64,000 nucleotides of DNA from Gemmatimonadota bacterium (GTDB lineage Bacteria; Gemmatimonadota; Gemmatimonadetes; Gemmatimonadales; Gemmatimonadaceae), in the NCBI GenBank assembly GCA_021413975.1, contig JAIOPJ010000055.1, positions 117,342-181,341 on the forward strand, given 5' to 3'. Below are positions 16,281-26,995 of this stretch, one piece after another. The first letter of the stretch is position 1, and every line of letters begins with the position of its first letter. The position numbers and the translations under genes are program-made. Under the pieces are notes generated by a model. The model was not told the origin of the DNA, did not search any database, and saw only the letters and a list, made by a program, of their open reading frames with translations.

Positions 16281-19111
16281 CTGCGAGCGGTCGTCGAACC
16301 CTAGTGTGGGCCGAGGACACTGCCTTCGCCATGCAGCGCCATCTTGATGAGGGGCAGGCGTCACCCGCTGAGCTTGCGTCTATCGCGCGACGCATGATTA
16401 CCGAAGCGATTGACACGCCACCCGACGACGAGGAGAGCCGCTCTGAATCGTGGGAGGTTCAGAATCGACGAAAGCTCGATTCTGCAGCGCGAATTACACT
16501 CTCGGTCGCAGATGGACTGGCAGGCGATCCTGGGACTGCGTCCTCACTTAGGACGCTCTCGGCTATTGCGTTCGGCCTCGACGGTAACCATGTCTCCGCT
16601 CGCATAACGGGATTGCGGGTGCTCGACAGCCCTGGTGTGGATCCGACAGACATCCTGGCCCTCGGAGTCGGGTGTCCACTGCTTGCCTCCGAGTGTGCCT
16701 CGAGGCTCTCTGATGACTCGCTCGCGACCGAGGCGCTCGTCGCCGCGACCGCTTGCCTTGGCGGCGACGACGCCGCAGCGGACCGGATAAAGGTCCTCGC
16801 GAACGAGTTCTACGTTCAGCGACGGCGTCCCGGGCTCGCGCTAATGATGGGCTGTGCGCTACGGGGATTCGAAGTGAGCGTCAATCTCCGATTCGATCGG
16901 GTGCTTAATGAGGCGGCGTTTACGCTGAAGAGTTCCGTGCTCGCCAATCTCGTCGCATCCGGTCGCCCGCTAGCGCTTCCCGCGCAGAGGGATGCGCTTC
17001 AGATCGCTGGGTTTCTTGAGAACGCTAGGGGCTCGCTTGTCTCGCTACCCACGGGCGCGGGAAAGACACTCGTGGGATTGCTCTCTTTAGCTAGCCAACT
17101 TCAGAGTTCAACCGATATCGGCGTCTTTCTGGCGCCCTACCATTCCATTCGTCGGCAAGTTGTGGCTGCGGCTGCAAGGCTATTTGGTAGTTCGGTTGAA
17201 GTCGTCACGGGAGTTGATGCCGGGCGCCTGCAGCGGCGCGCGCGCGTTCTGGTTGATACTCCCGAAGGATTCGATTATCGCGTACGCCGATCCGCCGCTC
17301 TCCGGGACCGCATTCGAGGCGTCGTCTTTGACGAGGCGCATCTGCTAGGCGACAGCTCCCGCGGACTGCTCACGGACGGAGTGTTAACGCGACTCCGGAT
17401 GTCACGGCTGCCGGGGGAAAGGCCGAAGATCACCCTACTTAGCGCGGTTCTCGATTCACAAGAATCGCTTGTGGCGTGGCTCTCGGAGGGTGGAAGTCCG
17501 GCTACAGAGGCGGAATCCCGCTGGCGTCCGGCCGCTCGACGAGTCGGGATCTGGGTTCAGGATGGTACGCTCGAGTGGATCAGGATTGAAGGCTCCGTGT
17601 CCGGGAGCCGAGGCATTCGCACAATTGCGAAGGAGCAGGTGTCGCCCGCAGCGACCAGACTTCCGGCTGCTGGCAAGTATCGTCCCGGCAACGAGCGAAT
17701 GAGCCTGTGCGATGACAATGTCTCCCGGCTGGCGGTCGCCCTCTTCGCGCGTAGGCCGGAGAATACGTTGGTTGTTGTCGGAACGCGTACGCGAGCGCGC
17801 AGTGTCGCTCGACGAATCTCGGGTGCACTCGAACGAGTTCCTGCGGGCAACGTTCCTGCCCGTACTGCGCTCGCAACCTTAGTCCGCGAACGGTACCCCG
17901 TGTTCAGCGACCTCGTCGCCTTGGTCGAGCGTGGCGTAGCGTATCACACCGCGGTGCTCCCGGTAGCGCTTAGGGGTGAGATCGAACGCGCATGCGAGAA
18001 GGGCGCAATCCAGTTCGTATGCGCGACGACGTCACTCGCGGAAGGAGCGGATCTCCCCTTCGGCCGTTGCATTCTCGCCGACTGGATGCGTATCGGGGAC
18101 GGTGGCGAGCGAAGGACGTATAAGCCCGCACTGTGGAAGAACATCGCCGGACGATGCGGAAGGCCCGGAACTCACATCGAGGGAGAGACTATCGTTGTCG
18201 AGGTGACACCGCCGGATGATTTCGCGACGAATCTGCGCCGCAGAAACGCACTAGGAAGGATGCTGGGAGGGTTCGTGACCGTAGAGTCGGCCTTGAGAAG
18301 CAACGGCGACAACGTTGCCTTAACCTCAGAACAGTTGGTAGGGCAGGCGCTCGCTGCTGTGGCGGAGAACCCCAACCTCGACGATTCCCACCTCGCACTG
18401 GTGGACGGCTTGCTAGCAACTCGGATTGGGGGAGCTGTCGTTGCGCAACGGGCTCGTTCCACTGTAGAGACGCGCCTTCTCGGCGGTCAAGCGCCGCTCG
18501 TGACCAGGAACTCGCCGTTGCAACTCACCCCGCTCGGCAAGGCAATCGTCGGATCGGCGGTCCTTCCCCGAACCGCCGAACTGATCGTAGAGTCGTTGGA
18601 GAAGGAACCCAGCGCTACCTCTATCGAGACTCTGTGTCTGCAGATTCTGATTGCATCCAGCGGGTCTGTCGAACTCGTCTCATCACGTCTTCCCGACGTC
18701 GTTCGCGGCCAATCCGTACAGAATCTGTGGGTTCGGCCAGGAGAGTTTCCTGAGGTAGTATCTTTGTGGTTCGCTGGCGGCTCGGTCGGCGAGATTCTGG
18801 TGGCACTCTCTGCCAAGAAGGGAAGAGCGAACGCCCTAGGACGGGCTCAGTTGATGGGCTGGCTAAGCACTGGTGACGACGTGGACGATGGGGCGTGGGC
18901 TCGACGCTACGAGAAGCTTCAGGACTTTCTTCACGACGTCTTCGTACAGTTCCTGCCGCGTGCCCTTACCGCGGTTGAATCGGTGGTCCGCGAAGGAGTA
19001 GTGCAGCCGTTGTGGACGTTCGAACTCCAGAGCGCAGTGGACTTTGTGGGCACACGCGCGCGTGAGTGGCGTGAGTATTCGGAGCCATGGGAATCGGCCC
19101 AGCGTGCCTAG
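16277..19111 (+). CDS. SF2 helicase, HamB/AbpB-like defence candidate
   Basis: A protein of 944 aa starting at TTG inside the stop of the nuclease gene (TTGA), so co-translated. About 230 residues of unassigned N-terminus precede a DEAD/DEAH core: Q-like PAQRDAL (about 235), Walker A SLPTGAGKTLVG (about 257), VFDEAHLLG (about 353), LLSAV (motif III) and IAGRCGRPG (motif VI, about 624). The C-terminal 280 residues are unassigned. Known HamB and AbpB proteins have this size and partner. Codon use and GC differ from the flanking housekeeping genes. A generic repair helicase is the alternative. Confidence 0.75.
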   Translation: MTASGRRTLVWAEDTAFAMQRHLDEGQASPAELASIARRMITEAIDTPPDDEESRSESWEVQNRRKLDSAARITLSVADGLAGDPGTASSLRTLSAIAFGLDGNHVSARITGLRVLDSPGVDPTDILALGVGCPLLASECASRLSDDSLATEALVAATACLGGDDAAADRIKVLANEFYVQRRRPGLALMMGCALRGFEVSVNLRFDRVLNEAAFTLKSSVLANLVASGRPLALPAQRDALQIAGFLENARGSLVSLPTGAGKTLVGLLSLASQLQSSTDIGVFLAPYHSIRRQVVAAAARLFGSSVEVVTGVDAGRLQRRARVLVDTPEGFDYRVRRSAALRDRIRGVVFDEAHLLGDSSRGLLTDGVLTRLRMSRLPGERPKITLLSAVLDSQESLVAWLSEGGSPATEAESRWRPAARRVGIWVQDGTLEWIRIEGSVSGSRGIRTIAKEQVSPAATRLPAAGKYRPGNERMSLCDDNVSRLAVALFARRPENTLVVVGTRTRARSVARRISGALERVPAGNVPARTALATLVRERYPVFSDLVALVERGVAYHTAVLPVALRGEIERACEKGAIQFVCATTSLAEGADLPFGRCILADWMRIGDGGERRTYKPALWKNIAGRCGRPGTHIEGETIVVEVTPPDDFATNLRRRNALGRMLGGFVTVESALRSNGDNVALTSEQLVGQALAAVAENPNLDDSHLALVDGLLATRIGGAVVAQRARSTVETRLLGGQAPLVTRNSPLQLTPLGKAIVGSAVLPRTAELIVESLEKEPSATSIETLCLQILIASSGSVELVSSRLPDVVRGQSVQNLWVRPGEFPEVVSLWFAGGSVGEILVALSAKKGRANALGRAQLMGWLSTGDDVDDGAWARRYEKLQDFLHDVFVQFLPRALTAVESVVREGVVQPLWTFELQSAVDFVGTRAREWREYSEPWESAQRA

Positions 19112-19283
19112 ACCCTCACGTGCGAAGGCGCCATGCAAGCCTCCACCCGCAGGTGTGGGGTCGCATACGGCATGTCGAGCGCGCCGCCTGAGTCTGCACT
19201 CCGACTAGTAGTTCGCACCGGGCGCGAACGTCGAACTGATCGACGCCATCGCGTCCCCCGCCCCCGCGTGCCACATTATCAGC
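19112..19283. other. Gap downstream of the defence genes
   Basis: High GC returns at once after the helicase stop. I see no gene, no terminator hairpin, no tRNA and no direct repeat that could mark an element end. ACATTATCAGC just before 19284 is a possible weak -10 for the kinase pseudogene. Confidence 0.4.
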
Positions 19284-21954
<2,671 letters not shown>

Positions 21955-22497
21955 CGCGTCCGGCCACAGGAGGGCCGTGCGCAGCGTCTGCAACGCCAGC
22001 CGCATGTGCTGCGCGATGGTCCCCTTGCTGAGCCCCAGCGCCTCGCCGGCTTCGCGGTACGACAGGTCCTGCTCGAGCACGAGCTGCAGGACCTCGCGCC
22101 GACGGACGGGCATCAGGTCGAGCTCGCGCTCCCGGACTTCCGCGACGACCGCATGGCGCTCGGCGTTCTCCCGCTCGCGGATCGCCTCGTCGTGCGCCCG
22201 CACCGACTGCACCTCCAGCTCGCACTCGGCCTCGTCGAGCCCAACGAACCGGTCGGGGGACCGCAGGCGGGAACGGATGCCGCGCCGGAGGATGCCGAAG
22301 GCATAGCGGTCATTGCGCTGCGCCGGCGGGAGCGTGGCCCACCGCTCCCAGAGATTCGCCATGACCTCCGCCACCGCGTCCTCCGCGTCGTCGCGGCCGA
22401 GGAACTTCCCGGCGTAGTCGACGAAGCGAGCGTGGATCTCCTCGTGGAGCGCGATGAAGTCCTGTTGTTCCTCGTTCGAGCAGGGTTGGAGTCGCAT

Positions 22498-22669
22498 TGG
22501 GGTTTGGTGGTTTTGTGAACGCGGGCCTCTACTTGGATATCCCGCGAGAGGGTCGAATCCAATTACGGCCCGAATGGCAGGCAGGGGTCCGCCAAGTTGG
22601 CGTTCATACGAATTCGACCCTTTTCCCATTCCCCTATGCAGGGATGAAGAGCCCGCGCTTCGGGAGTCC
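22498..22669. other. Gap between sigma factor gene and repeat tract
   Basis: No gene is supported. GGGTCGAAT (22551-22559) and ATTCGACCC (22612-22620) form a 9-bp inverted repeat, followed by TTTT. GCCAAGTTGGC (22592-22602) is a small palindrome inside it. It could be an operator or weak terminator. Confidence 0.35.
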
Positions 22670-23086
22670 GGGGCTCGCACCACCGATCGCGGGGCAACGC
22701 ACTGGAATGCGACTGCGATGAATCGCGATGCGGAGTCGGTGACCATGGACCAGGGGGCGGTCACCGAGGACTCAGCCGCGGTGAGGCGGGGCTCGAGGTC
22801 GGGCAACCGGGATTCGCGGCCGGTGACGCGGGTCCGATGGTCAGCGTGCGACGAGTCGGGAGCGACGCACGTGGAGCAGGGAGCGACGCGCAAGGTCGAG
22901 AACGCGCCGCGCAAGGTCTAGCAGGTGACGCGCAGGGTCGAGAGAGCGACGCGCAACGTCGAGAGAGCGACGCGGAAGGTCGAGAAGGCGACGCGCAAGG
23001 TCCCGAATGCGATGACGAAGGCAGAGAGCCCGGCGCGCGACGTTCAGAGCCCTGCGCCGGGCGATTCGAAGGCGACACGCACGAGA
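22670..23086 (+). repeat. 21-bp-period degenerate tandem repeat (about 19 units)
   Basis: Units of 21 bases run head to tail without length change. The best conserved are at about 22855-23010. In the frame of 22718 they encode seven-residue units of the form ATRKVER (ATRKVEN, APRKV-stop-Q, VTRRVER, ATRNVER, ATRKVEK, ATRKVPN). One unit contains an in-frame TAG at 22919; the frame otherwise stays open to TGA at 23087. A second frame is also open straight into the next gene. No start with a good ribosome site serves the repeat. It may be a former repeat protein or a non-coding tract. Confidence 0.75.
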
Positions 23087-23157
23087 TGAAGCCGGCCGCC
23101 CGTGACGGACGCACACGGGCGGGAGTTCCCCGGGCCATTGCGTCCACTCACATCCAT

Positions 23158-23163
23158 AGGAGG
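23158..23163 (+). promoter_or_regulatory. Strong Shine-Dalgarno AGGAGG
   Basis: AGGAGG lies 9 bases before ATG 23173 and fixes that start, although the reading frame is open about 340 bases further upstream. Such a strong site is rare in this window. Confidence 0.8.
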
Positions 23164-23172
23164 GAGGGTCGT

Positions 23173-23889
23173 ATGAATGCACGACAGAATCAGGTGATGG
23201 ACGCGTTCGTGCGGGTGCAGGCGTTCCTCGACGCGCATCCGGCGACGGGCACGCTGACGTACGGCAACGCGCGCGAGACGCTCGACGAGGTGCTCGTGCG
23301 GGTGCGCGCGTTCGCCGGAGCGCAGTACGAGGGGCGCGACGGCAGCCGGATCGCGCTCCGGCGGCAGGAGGACTGGGCGGCGCAGCTCGTCGAGGACTTC
23401 ATGCGTCCGATCGTGACGATCGCGCGGGCGCAGATCGGGGCGTCGTCGGAGGTCGGGCTCCCCGACGGTCTCCGGTTGCCCAAGCTGCCCATGGGCCCGA
23501 CGAAGCTGCTCGCACGGTGCGACGCCATGCTCGCGGCGGCGCGCCGGTACGAGGCGGTGTTCGTGGCGCACGGGATGCCGGCGGACTTCCTGGTACGGTT
23601 CGCGGCCGCGCGCAACAACCTGCATCGCGCGGTGGGGGCACGCGCCACGCAGGTGGTGACGCACGTGACCGCGCGGACGCAGCTCAGGGCGGAGCTCGTG
23701 CGCGGCCGGCGCGCGGTGGACCGGCTCGACGCGATCGTGCGCTCGTCGTTCCGCCTCGAACCCGCGCTGGTGAACGCGTGGCGCATGGCGAAGCGGGTGC
23801 AGCTGGTGCCGGGTGCCCGCGCGGGCTCGGGCGTGGGCGTGGGCACCGCGGCCGCGACCGTCGACGAGGCTTCGAGTCGCGCCGCCTGA
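23173..23889 (+). CDS. Conserved-looking helical protein of unknown function
   Basis: A protein of 238 aa, mostly predicted helix, without signal peptide, membrane segment or known catalytic motif. It begins MNARQNQVMDAFVRVQAFLDAHP and has Ala/Arg-rich helices such as ARRYEAVFVAHGMPADFLVRF. The C-terminus is low complexity (Gly, Val, Ala). It is preceded by a strong ribosome site and followed by a strong terminator, so it is probably a monocistronic, well-expressed gene. I do not recognise the family. Confidence 0.75.
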   Translation: MNARQNQVMDAFVRVQAFLDAHPATGTLTYGNARETLDEVLVRVRAFAGAQYEGRDGSRIALRRQEDWAAQLVEDFMRPIVTIARAQIGASSEVGLPDGLRLPKLPMGPTKLLARCDAMLAAARRYEAVFVAHGMPADFLVRFAAARNNLHRAVGARATQVVTHVTARTQLRAELVRGRRAVDRLDAIVRSSFRLEPALVNAWRMAKRVQLVPGARAGSGVGVGTAAATVDEASSRAA

Positions 23890-23936
23890 ACCGGGGGCGA
23901 TGCGGCCGATGCAGGGCGAGCGCAGGGAAGGTCAGG

Positions 23937-23977
23937 CCGACGGCCAGCGGGGGACGCCCCGCTGGCCGTCGGATTTT
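23937..23977 (+). terminator. Rho-independent terminator
   Basis: A perfect 16-bp stem (23937-23952 with 23957-23972), a GACG loop and ATTTT directly after. It ends the gene at 23173-23889 and stands 4 bases before the stop of the convergent OmpA-like gene, whose transcripts it may also stop. Confidence 0.85.
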
Positions 23978-23980
23978 CGG

Positions 23981-24772
23981 CTATCGCTGCAACGCATCCA
24001 CCCGCAACACCACCCGCCGGTTCGCCTCCCGCCCCACCTCGGTCGTGTTGTCCGCCACCGGCCGCTCCGACCCATACCCGACCACCACGAGCCGCTCCAC
24101 CTCGACGCCCTTGGCCGTCAACTGCCGCGCCACCGCCGCCGCCCGCTGCTCCGACAGCGTCCGATTCGAGGCCGCATCCCCCGAATCATCCGTGTGCCCC
24201 TCGACCGACACGATCGTGAGCCGATAGTCGACGAGCACCTTCGCCACACTCGTGAGCGCGGCGATCGCCCCCGCAGACAGGCGAGCACTGCCGATCTCGA
24301 ACGTCAACTGGCCCGGCAGCTCGAGGATCACGCTCGACCCGCGCCGCGTGATGTGCAGGGCCGATCCACCCGCCTGCCGCAGCCGCGCCTCCTGCACGTC
24401 CATGTAATAGCCCACATCCTCGGCGCCGAGCCGGAGTCCGCGCTCGATCAGGCCCTGCCGGCGCGTCCCCAGCGTGGACGCATAGTCGGAAGGCATCACC
24501 GGCGCGGCGGGATCGGGCACCGCGGGCTCGCGGCGCACGGCGGGCGGGCGCGGCGCCGCCGCTACGGGCGCGGCCACCGACAGCGTCTCCGGCACCACCG
24601 CGACCGCGGGCTCGGGCCGCTCGGTCGTCCTGCCCATCGCCGCACGCTTCGCCGACGGCGTGCGCGCCGCGCAACCGAGCGCCGCGAGCAACACACCCGC
24701 GAGGAGCGCGTGACCGGCCACGCGACCGGCCATACCACCCGCGCTGCGACCCCTGAAGCAACGATGCGCCAT
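23981..24772 (-). CDS. OmpA-family lipoprotein
   Basis: A protein of 263 aa. The N-terminus LLAGVLLAALGC looks like a lipoprotein signal with Cys at about residue 34. A Pro/Ala-rich linker follows, then an OmpA/MotB-type peptidoglycan-binding domain: FEIGSARLSAGAIAAL, VSVEGHTDDSG, NRTLSEQRAAAVARQL and VVVGYGSERPVADN...NRRV. It should anchor the outer membrane to the wall. The start codon shares one base with the stop of the EAL gene upstream (TGATG), so the two are probably co-translated. Confidence 0.92.
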   Translation of the reverse strand: MAHRCFRGRSAGGMAGRVAGHALLAGVLLAALGCAARTPSAKRAAMGRTTERPEPAVAVVPETLSVAAPVAAAPRPPAVRREPAVPDPAAPVMPSDYASTLGTRRQGLIERGLRLGAEDVGYYMDVQEARLRQAGGSALHITRRGSSVILELPGQLTFEIGSARLSAGAIAALTSVAKVLVDYRLTIVSVEGHTDDSGDAASNRTLSEQRAAAVARQLTAKGVEVERLVVVGYGSERPVADNTTEVGREANRRVVLRVDALQR

Positions 24773-26388
24773 CACGCCGCCACCCCGCGCCGCACGAACG
24801 CCGCGAACTCCCCGGCACTCAACGGCTTGCTGAAGATCCATCCCTGACCATAGTCGACTCCCTGCGCCTTGAGCCACTCCCGCTGCGCCTCGGTCTCCAC
24901 CCCCTCGGCCACCGTGCGCAACCCGAGCGACCTCGCCATCTCGATCACATGCGTGATCACATGGCTCGTCGCCGCCTCGGTGCCGATCGAGTGCACGAAG
25001 AGCCGGTCGATCTTGATGAGGTCGAGCTCGAAGTCCGAGAGATAGGCGAGACTCGAATAGCCCGTGCCGAAGTCGTCGAGCGCCACGCGGTGTCCGCGCT
25101 GCCGCAGGCGACCGATCATCGTGCGGGCCGAGTCGGTGCTGATGAGCGCGCGCTCCGTGAGTTCGAGCGTGATCGCCCCCTGCTTGAGACCCTGCCGCGC
25201 GAGCTCGGCGTCGAGGACGTCGGCGAAGCGCTCCGACTTGAGCTCGTCGGCGCTCAGGTTGAGGTTCACGCTCAGGCCCGGTGACGCGCGGAGCAGGTCG
25301 CCGAGGTCGGCGAGGGTCACCCGGAGCACCGCCAGCGCGAGTTCGGTCGTCTGGCCCGTGAGCTCGGCGACCGGCACGAAGCTCTCCGGGCTCACCGACG
25401 CGCCGCCCTCCAGCGTCCAGCGCGCGAGCGCCTCGGCGCCGACGCACCGGCCGGTGGAGAGTTCGATCACCGGCTGGTACACGGCATGCACCCGCTGCGC
25501 GGTGAGCGCGTTGCGCAGCATCGACGCGAGGCTCAGGCGGTGCCTGGTGTAGCGCATGAGGGCGAAGAGCCAGGCGGCGGCGAGGACGAGGCCGATCCCG
25601 CTCCCCACCACGAGCGTCGGGGCGTACCGGCTCCAGAAGGTCCCGATCGGTTCCGTCGCCACGAGGTCGATCGGCAGCTCGCCGCCGCGCGAGTAGCGCG
25701 AGATCGCGCGCCCGTTCTTCCGGTCGAGCGTCAGTCCCACCTTGAGCGATTCGGGCGAGGGGAGGTCGGCGTTCGCCGGCTCCGACGCGAGCCGCAACTT
25801 CTCCACCCAGAGGCCCACCTGCCGCCCCTCGAGCGGGCCCACGTCGAGCAGGCCGCGCGGGTCGATCGCCACGTCGTGGTCGCCGTAGCGCATCAGGAAG
25901 AGCTGCACGCCGCCGACCTCGGTCTGCGGTCCGGGCCACCAGGCGATCACGCCCGAGTCGTAGATGCGGTCGGCGCGCGCCGGCTTGAGCGCGTTGGTCT
26001 GGAGGAAACCCACGCCGCACTGCCGCTCGGCGGCGCGCCAATAGCCGATCGCGCGGATCTGCGGCCGTCCCATCGCCGCGTCCTGCAGCGCGTTGAGGTG
26101 GGCCGGCGTGCAGCGCGGCCCGGGCAGCGTGTCGAAGCCCGCGAGCAGGGCACGGGTGTCGAGCATCATCGCTTCGGTGCGCTCGCCGAGCGAGGTCGCC
26201 AAGTCGCCCACGAGCGCCTCCTCGGCGGTGAACGACCCGCGCCAGAGGTACCAGGTGAGCGACGCGAAGAGCACCGCGATGCCGCCCAGCGCGGCGATCG
26301 AGATGTCGATGATGACCCTGTCCCGACGTTGCATCAGTTCCCTGGTGGACGGCCTGCGACCTTCCCGGACCGGGGCGGGTTCCCCCAT
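24772..26388 (-). CDS. CSS-motif/EAL cyclic-di-GMP phosphodiesterase
   Basis: Membrane enzyme of 538 aa. Transmembrane helices at about residues 27-48 and 258-280 flank a periplasmic CSS-type sensor with conserved Cys in LPGPRCTPAHL and ERQCGVGF. The cytoplasmic EAL domain has GAEALARW, NLNLSADEL, TLELTERAL, LDDFGTGYSSL, IKIDRLF and TVAEGVE; the catalytic residues are all present. In E. coli PdeC-type enzymes the periplasmic disulfide state controls activity, which may hold here. It is followed by the overlapping OmpA-like lipoprotein gene. Confidence 0.92.
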   Translation of the reverse strand: MGEPAPVREGRRPSTRELMQRRDRVIIDISIAALGGIAVLFASLTWYLWRGSFTAEEALVGDLATSLGERTEAMMLDTRALLAGFDTLPGPRCTPAHLNALQDAAMGRPQIRAIGYWRAAERQCGVGFLQTNALKPARADRIYDSGVIAWWPGPQTEVGGVQLFLMRYGDHDVAIDPRGLLDVGPLEGRQVGLWVEKLRLASEPANADLPSPESLKVGLTLDRKNGRAISRYSRGGELPIDLVATEPIGTFWSRYAPTLVVGSGIGLVLAAAWLFALMRYTRHRLSLASMLRNALTAQRVHAVYQPVIELSTGRCVGAEALARWTLEGGASVSPESFVPVAELTGQTTELALAVLRVTLADLGDLLRASPGLSVNLNLSADELKSERFADVLDAELARQGLKQGAITLELTERALISTDSARTMIGRLRQRGHRVALDDFGTGYSSLAYLSDFELDLIKIDRLFVHSIGTEAATSHVITHVIEMARSLGLRTVAEGVETEAQREWLKAQGVDYGQGWIFSKPLSAGEFAAFVRRGVAA

Positions 26389-26479
26389 CCATTTTCGACT
26401 CTCCGGAGGCGGGCATGGTCACGGATGGGATCCGGGTGCCGCCGCAACGCGCTGGTCGTGGTCCGTGTCAGATGCTACC

Positions 26480-26995
26480 ATGAACCTCATGCGACCGTTC
26501 CCTCCGCTCGGCGACATGGACCGCACGTTCACCCGACGCTGGCTCCGCGCCGGACTCGCCTGTGCGCTCTCCGACGGTCTCTGGGCGCTCGCCCTCACGG
26601 CCTACAGCGGGCGACCGACCTGGTCCGTGTGGAACGGCGTCGCCTCGGTCGTGTTCGGGCCGAAGATGCTGGAGGCGGGACTCCACGGCATCCTCGTCGG
26701 CCTCTGCCTGCACCTGATCGTGGCCTTCACCTGGTCGGCGGTCTTCGTCGCGGCCGCGACCCGTTCACCGCTGTTGCAGCGCGCGATCTCGACCAGGGCG
26801 GGCCGGTTCGCCACCGCGGCGTTCGTTGGGCCGTTCATCTGGATCACCATGTCCGGTCTCGCGATCCCGACGATGACCGGGAGAGCGCTGGTGATCACCG
26901 GCCGTTGGTTCGTGCAGCTGGTCGGTCATGCGGTCTTCGTGGGACTGCCGATCGTCTGGGGCGCGCGAACGCGCCACCCTACGGCGTCACCGTGA
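26480..26995 (+). CDS. Small multi-pass membrane protein
   Basis: A protein of 171 aa with about four hydrophobic segments (around LRAGLACALSDGLWALAL, HGILVGLCLHLIVAFTWSAVFVAA, FATAAFVGPFIWITMSGLAI and FVQLVGHAVFVGLPIVWG). No motif is recognised. ATG 26480 is taken; ATG 26489 or 26516 is equally possible because no ribosome site is seen. Its 3' end overlaps the end of the opposite-strand Ig-like gene by 17 bases. Confidence 0.7.
   Translation: MNLMRPFPPLGDMDRTFTRRWLRAGLACALSDGLWALALTAYSGRPTWSVWNGVASVVFGPKMLEAGLHGILVGLCLHLIVAFTWSAVFVAAATRSPLLQRAISTRAGRFATAAFVGPFIWITMSGLAIPTMTGRALVITGRWFVQLVGHAVFVGLPIVWGARTRHPTASP

Noticed and set aside
13469..19111. OLD, nuclease and helicase as one three-gene operon
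   Set aside because: A 370-base gap holding a recG-tail remnant separates the OLD gene from the coupled pair, which points to separate units.
13469..19283. Prophage or integrative element with attachment sites
   Set aside because: No integrase, transposase, tRNA or clean direct repeats were found; the recG-tail duplication is better explained by homologous recombination.
22540..22565. tRNA-like T-loop string GGGTCGAATCC
   Set aside because: No matching acceptor, D or anticodon stems could be folded around it.
22670..23086. Possible CRISPR array
   Set aside because: The 21-base units are contiguous with no spacers and no cas genes are nearby; they are degenerate tandem repeats.
22837..23172. 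N-terminal extension of the 23173 gene through the 21-bp repeats
   Set aside because: The strong AGGAGG at 23158-23163 sets the start at 23173, and the extension is only repeat-derived low complexity.
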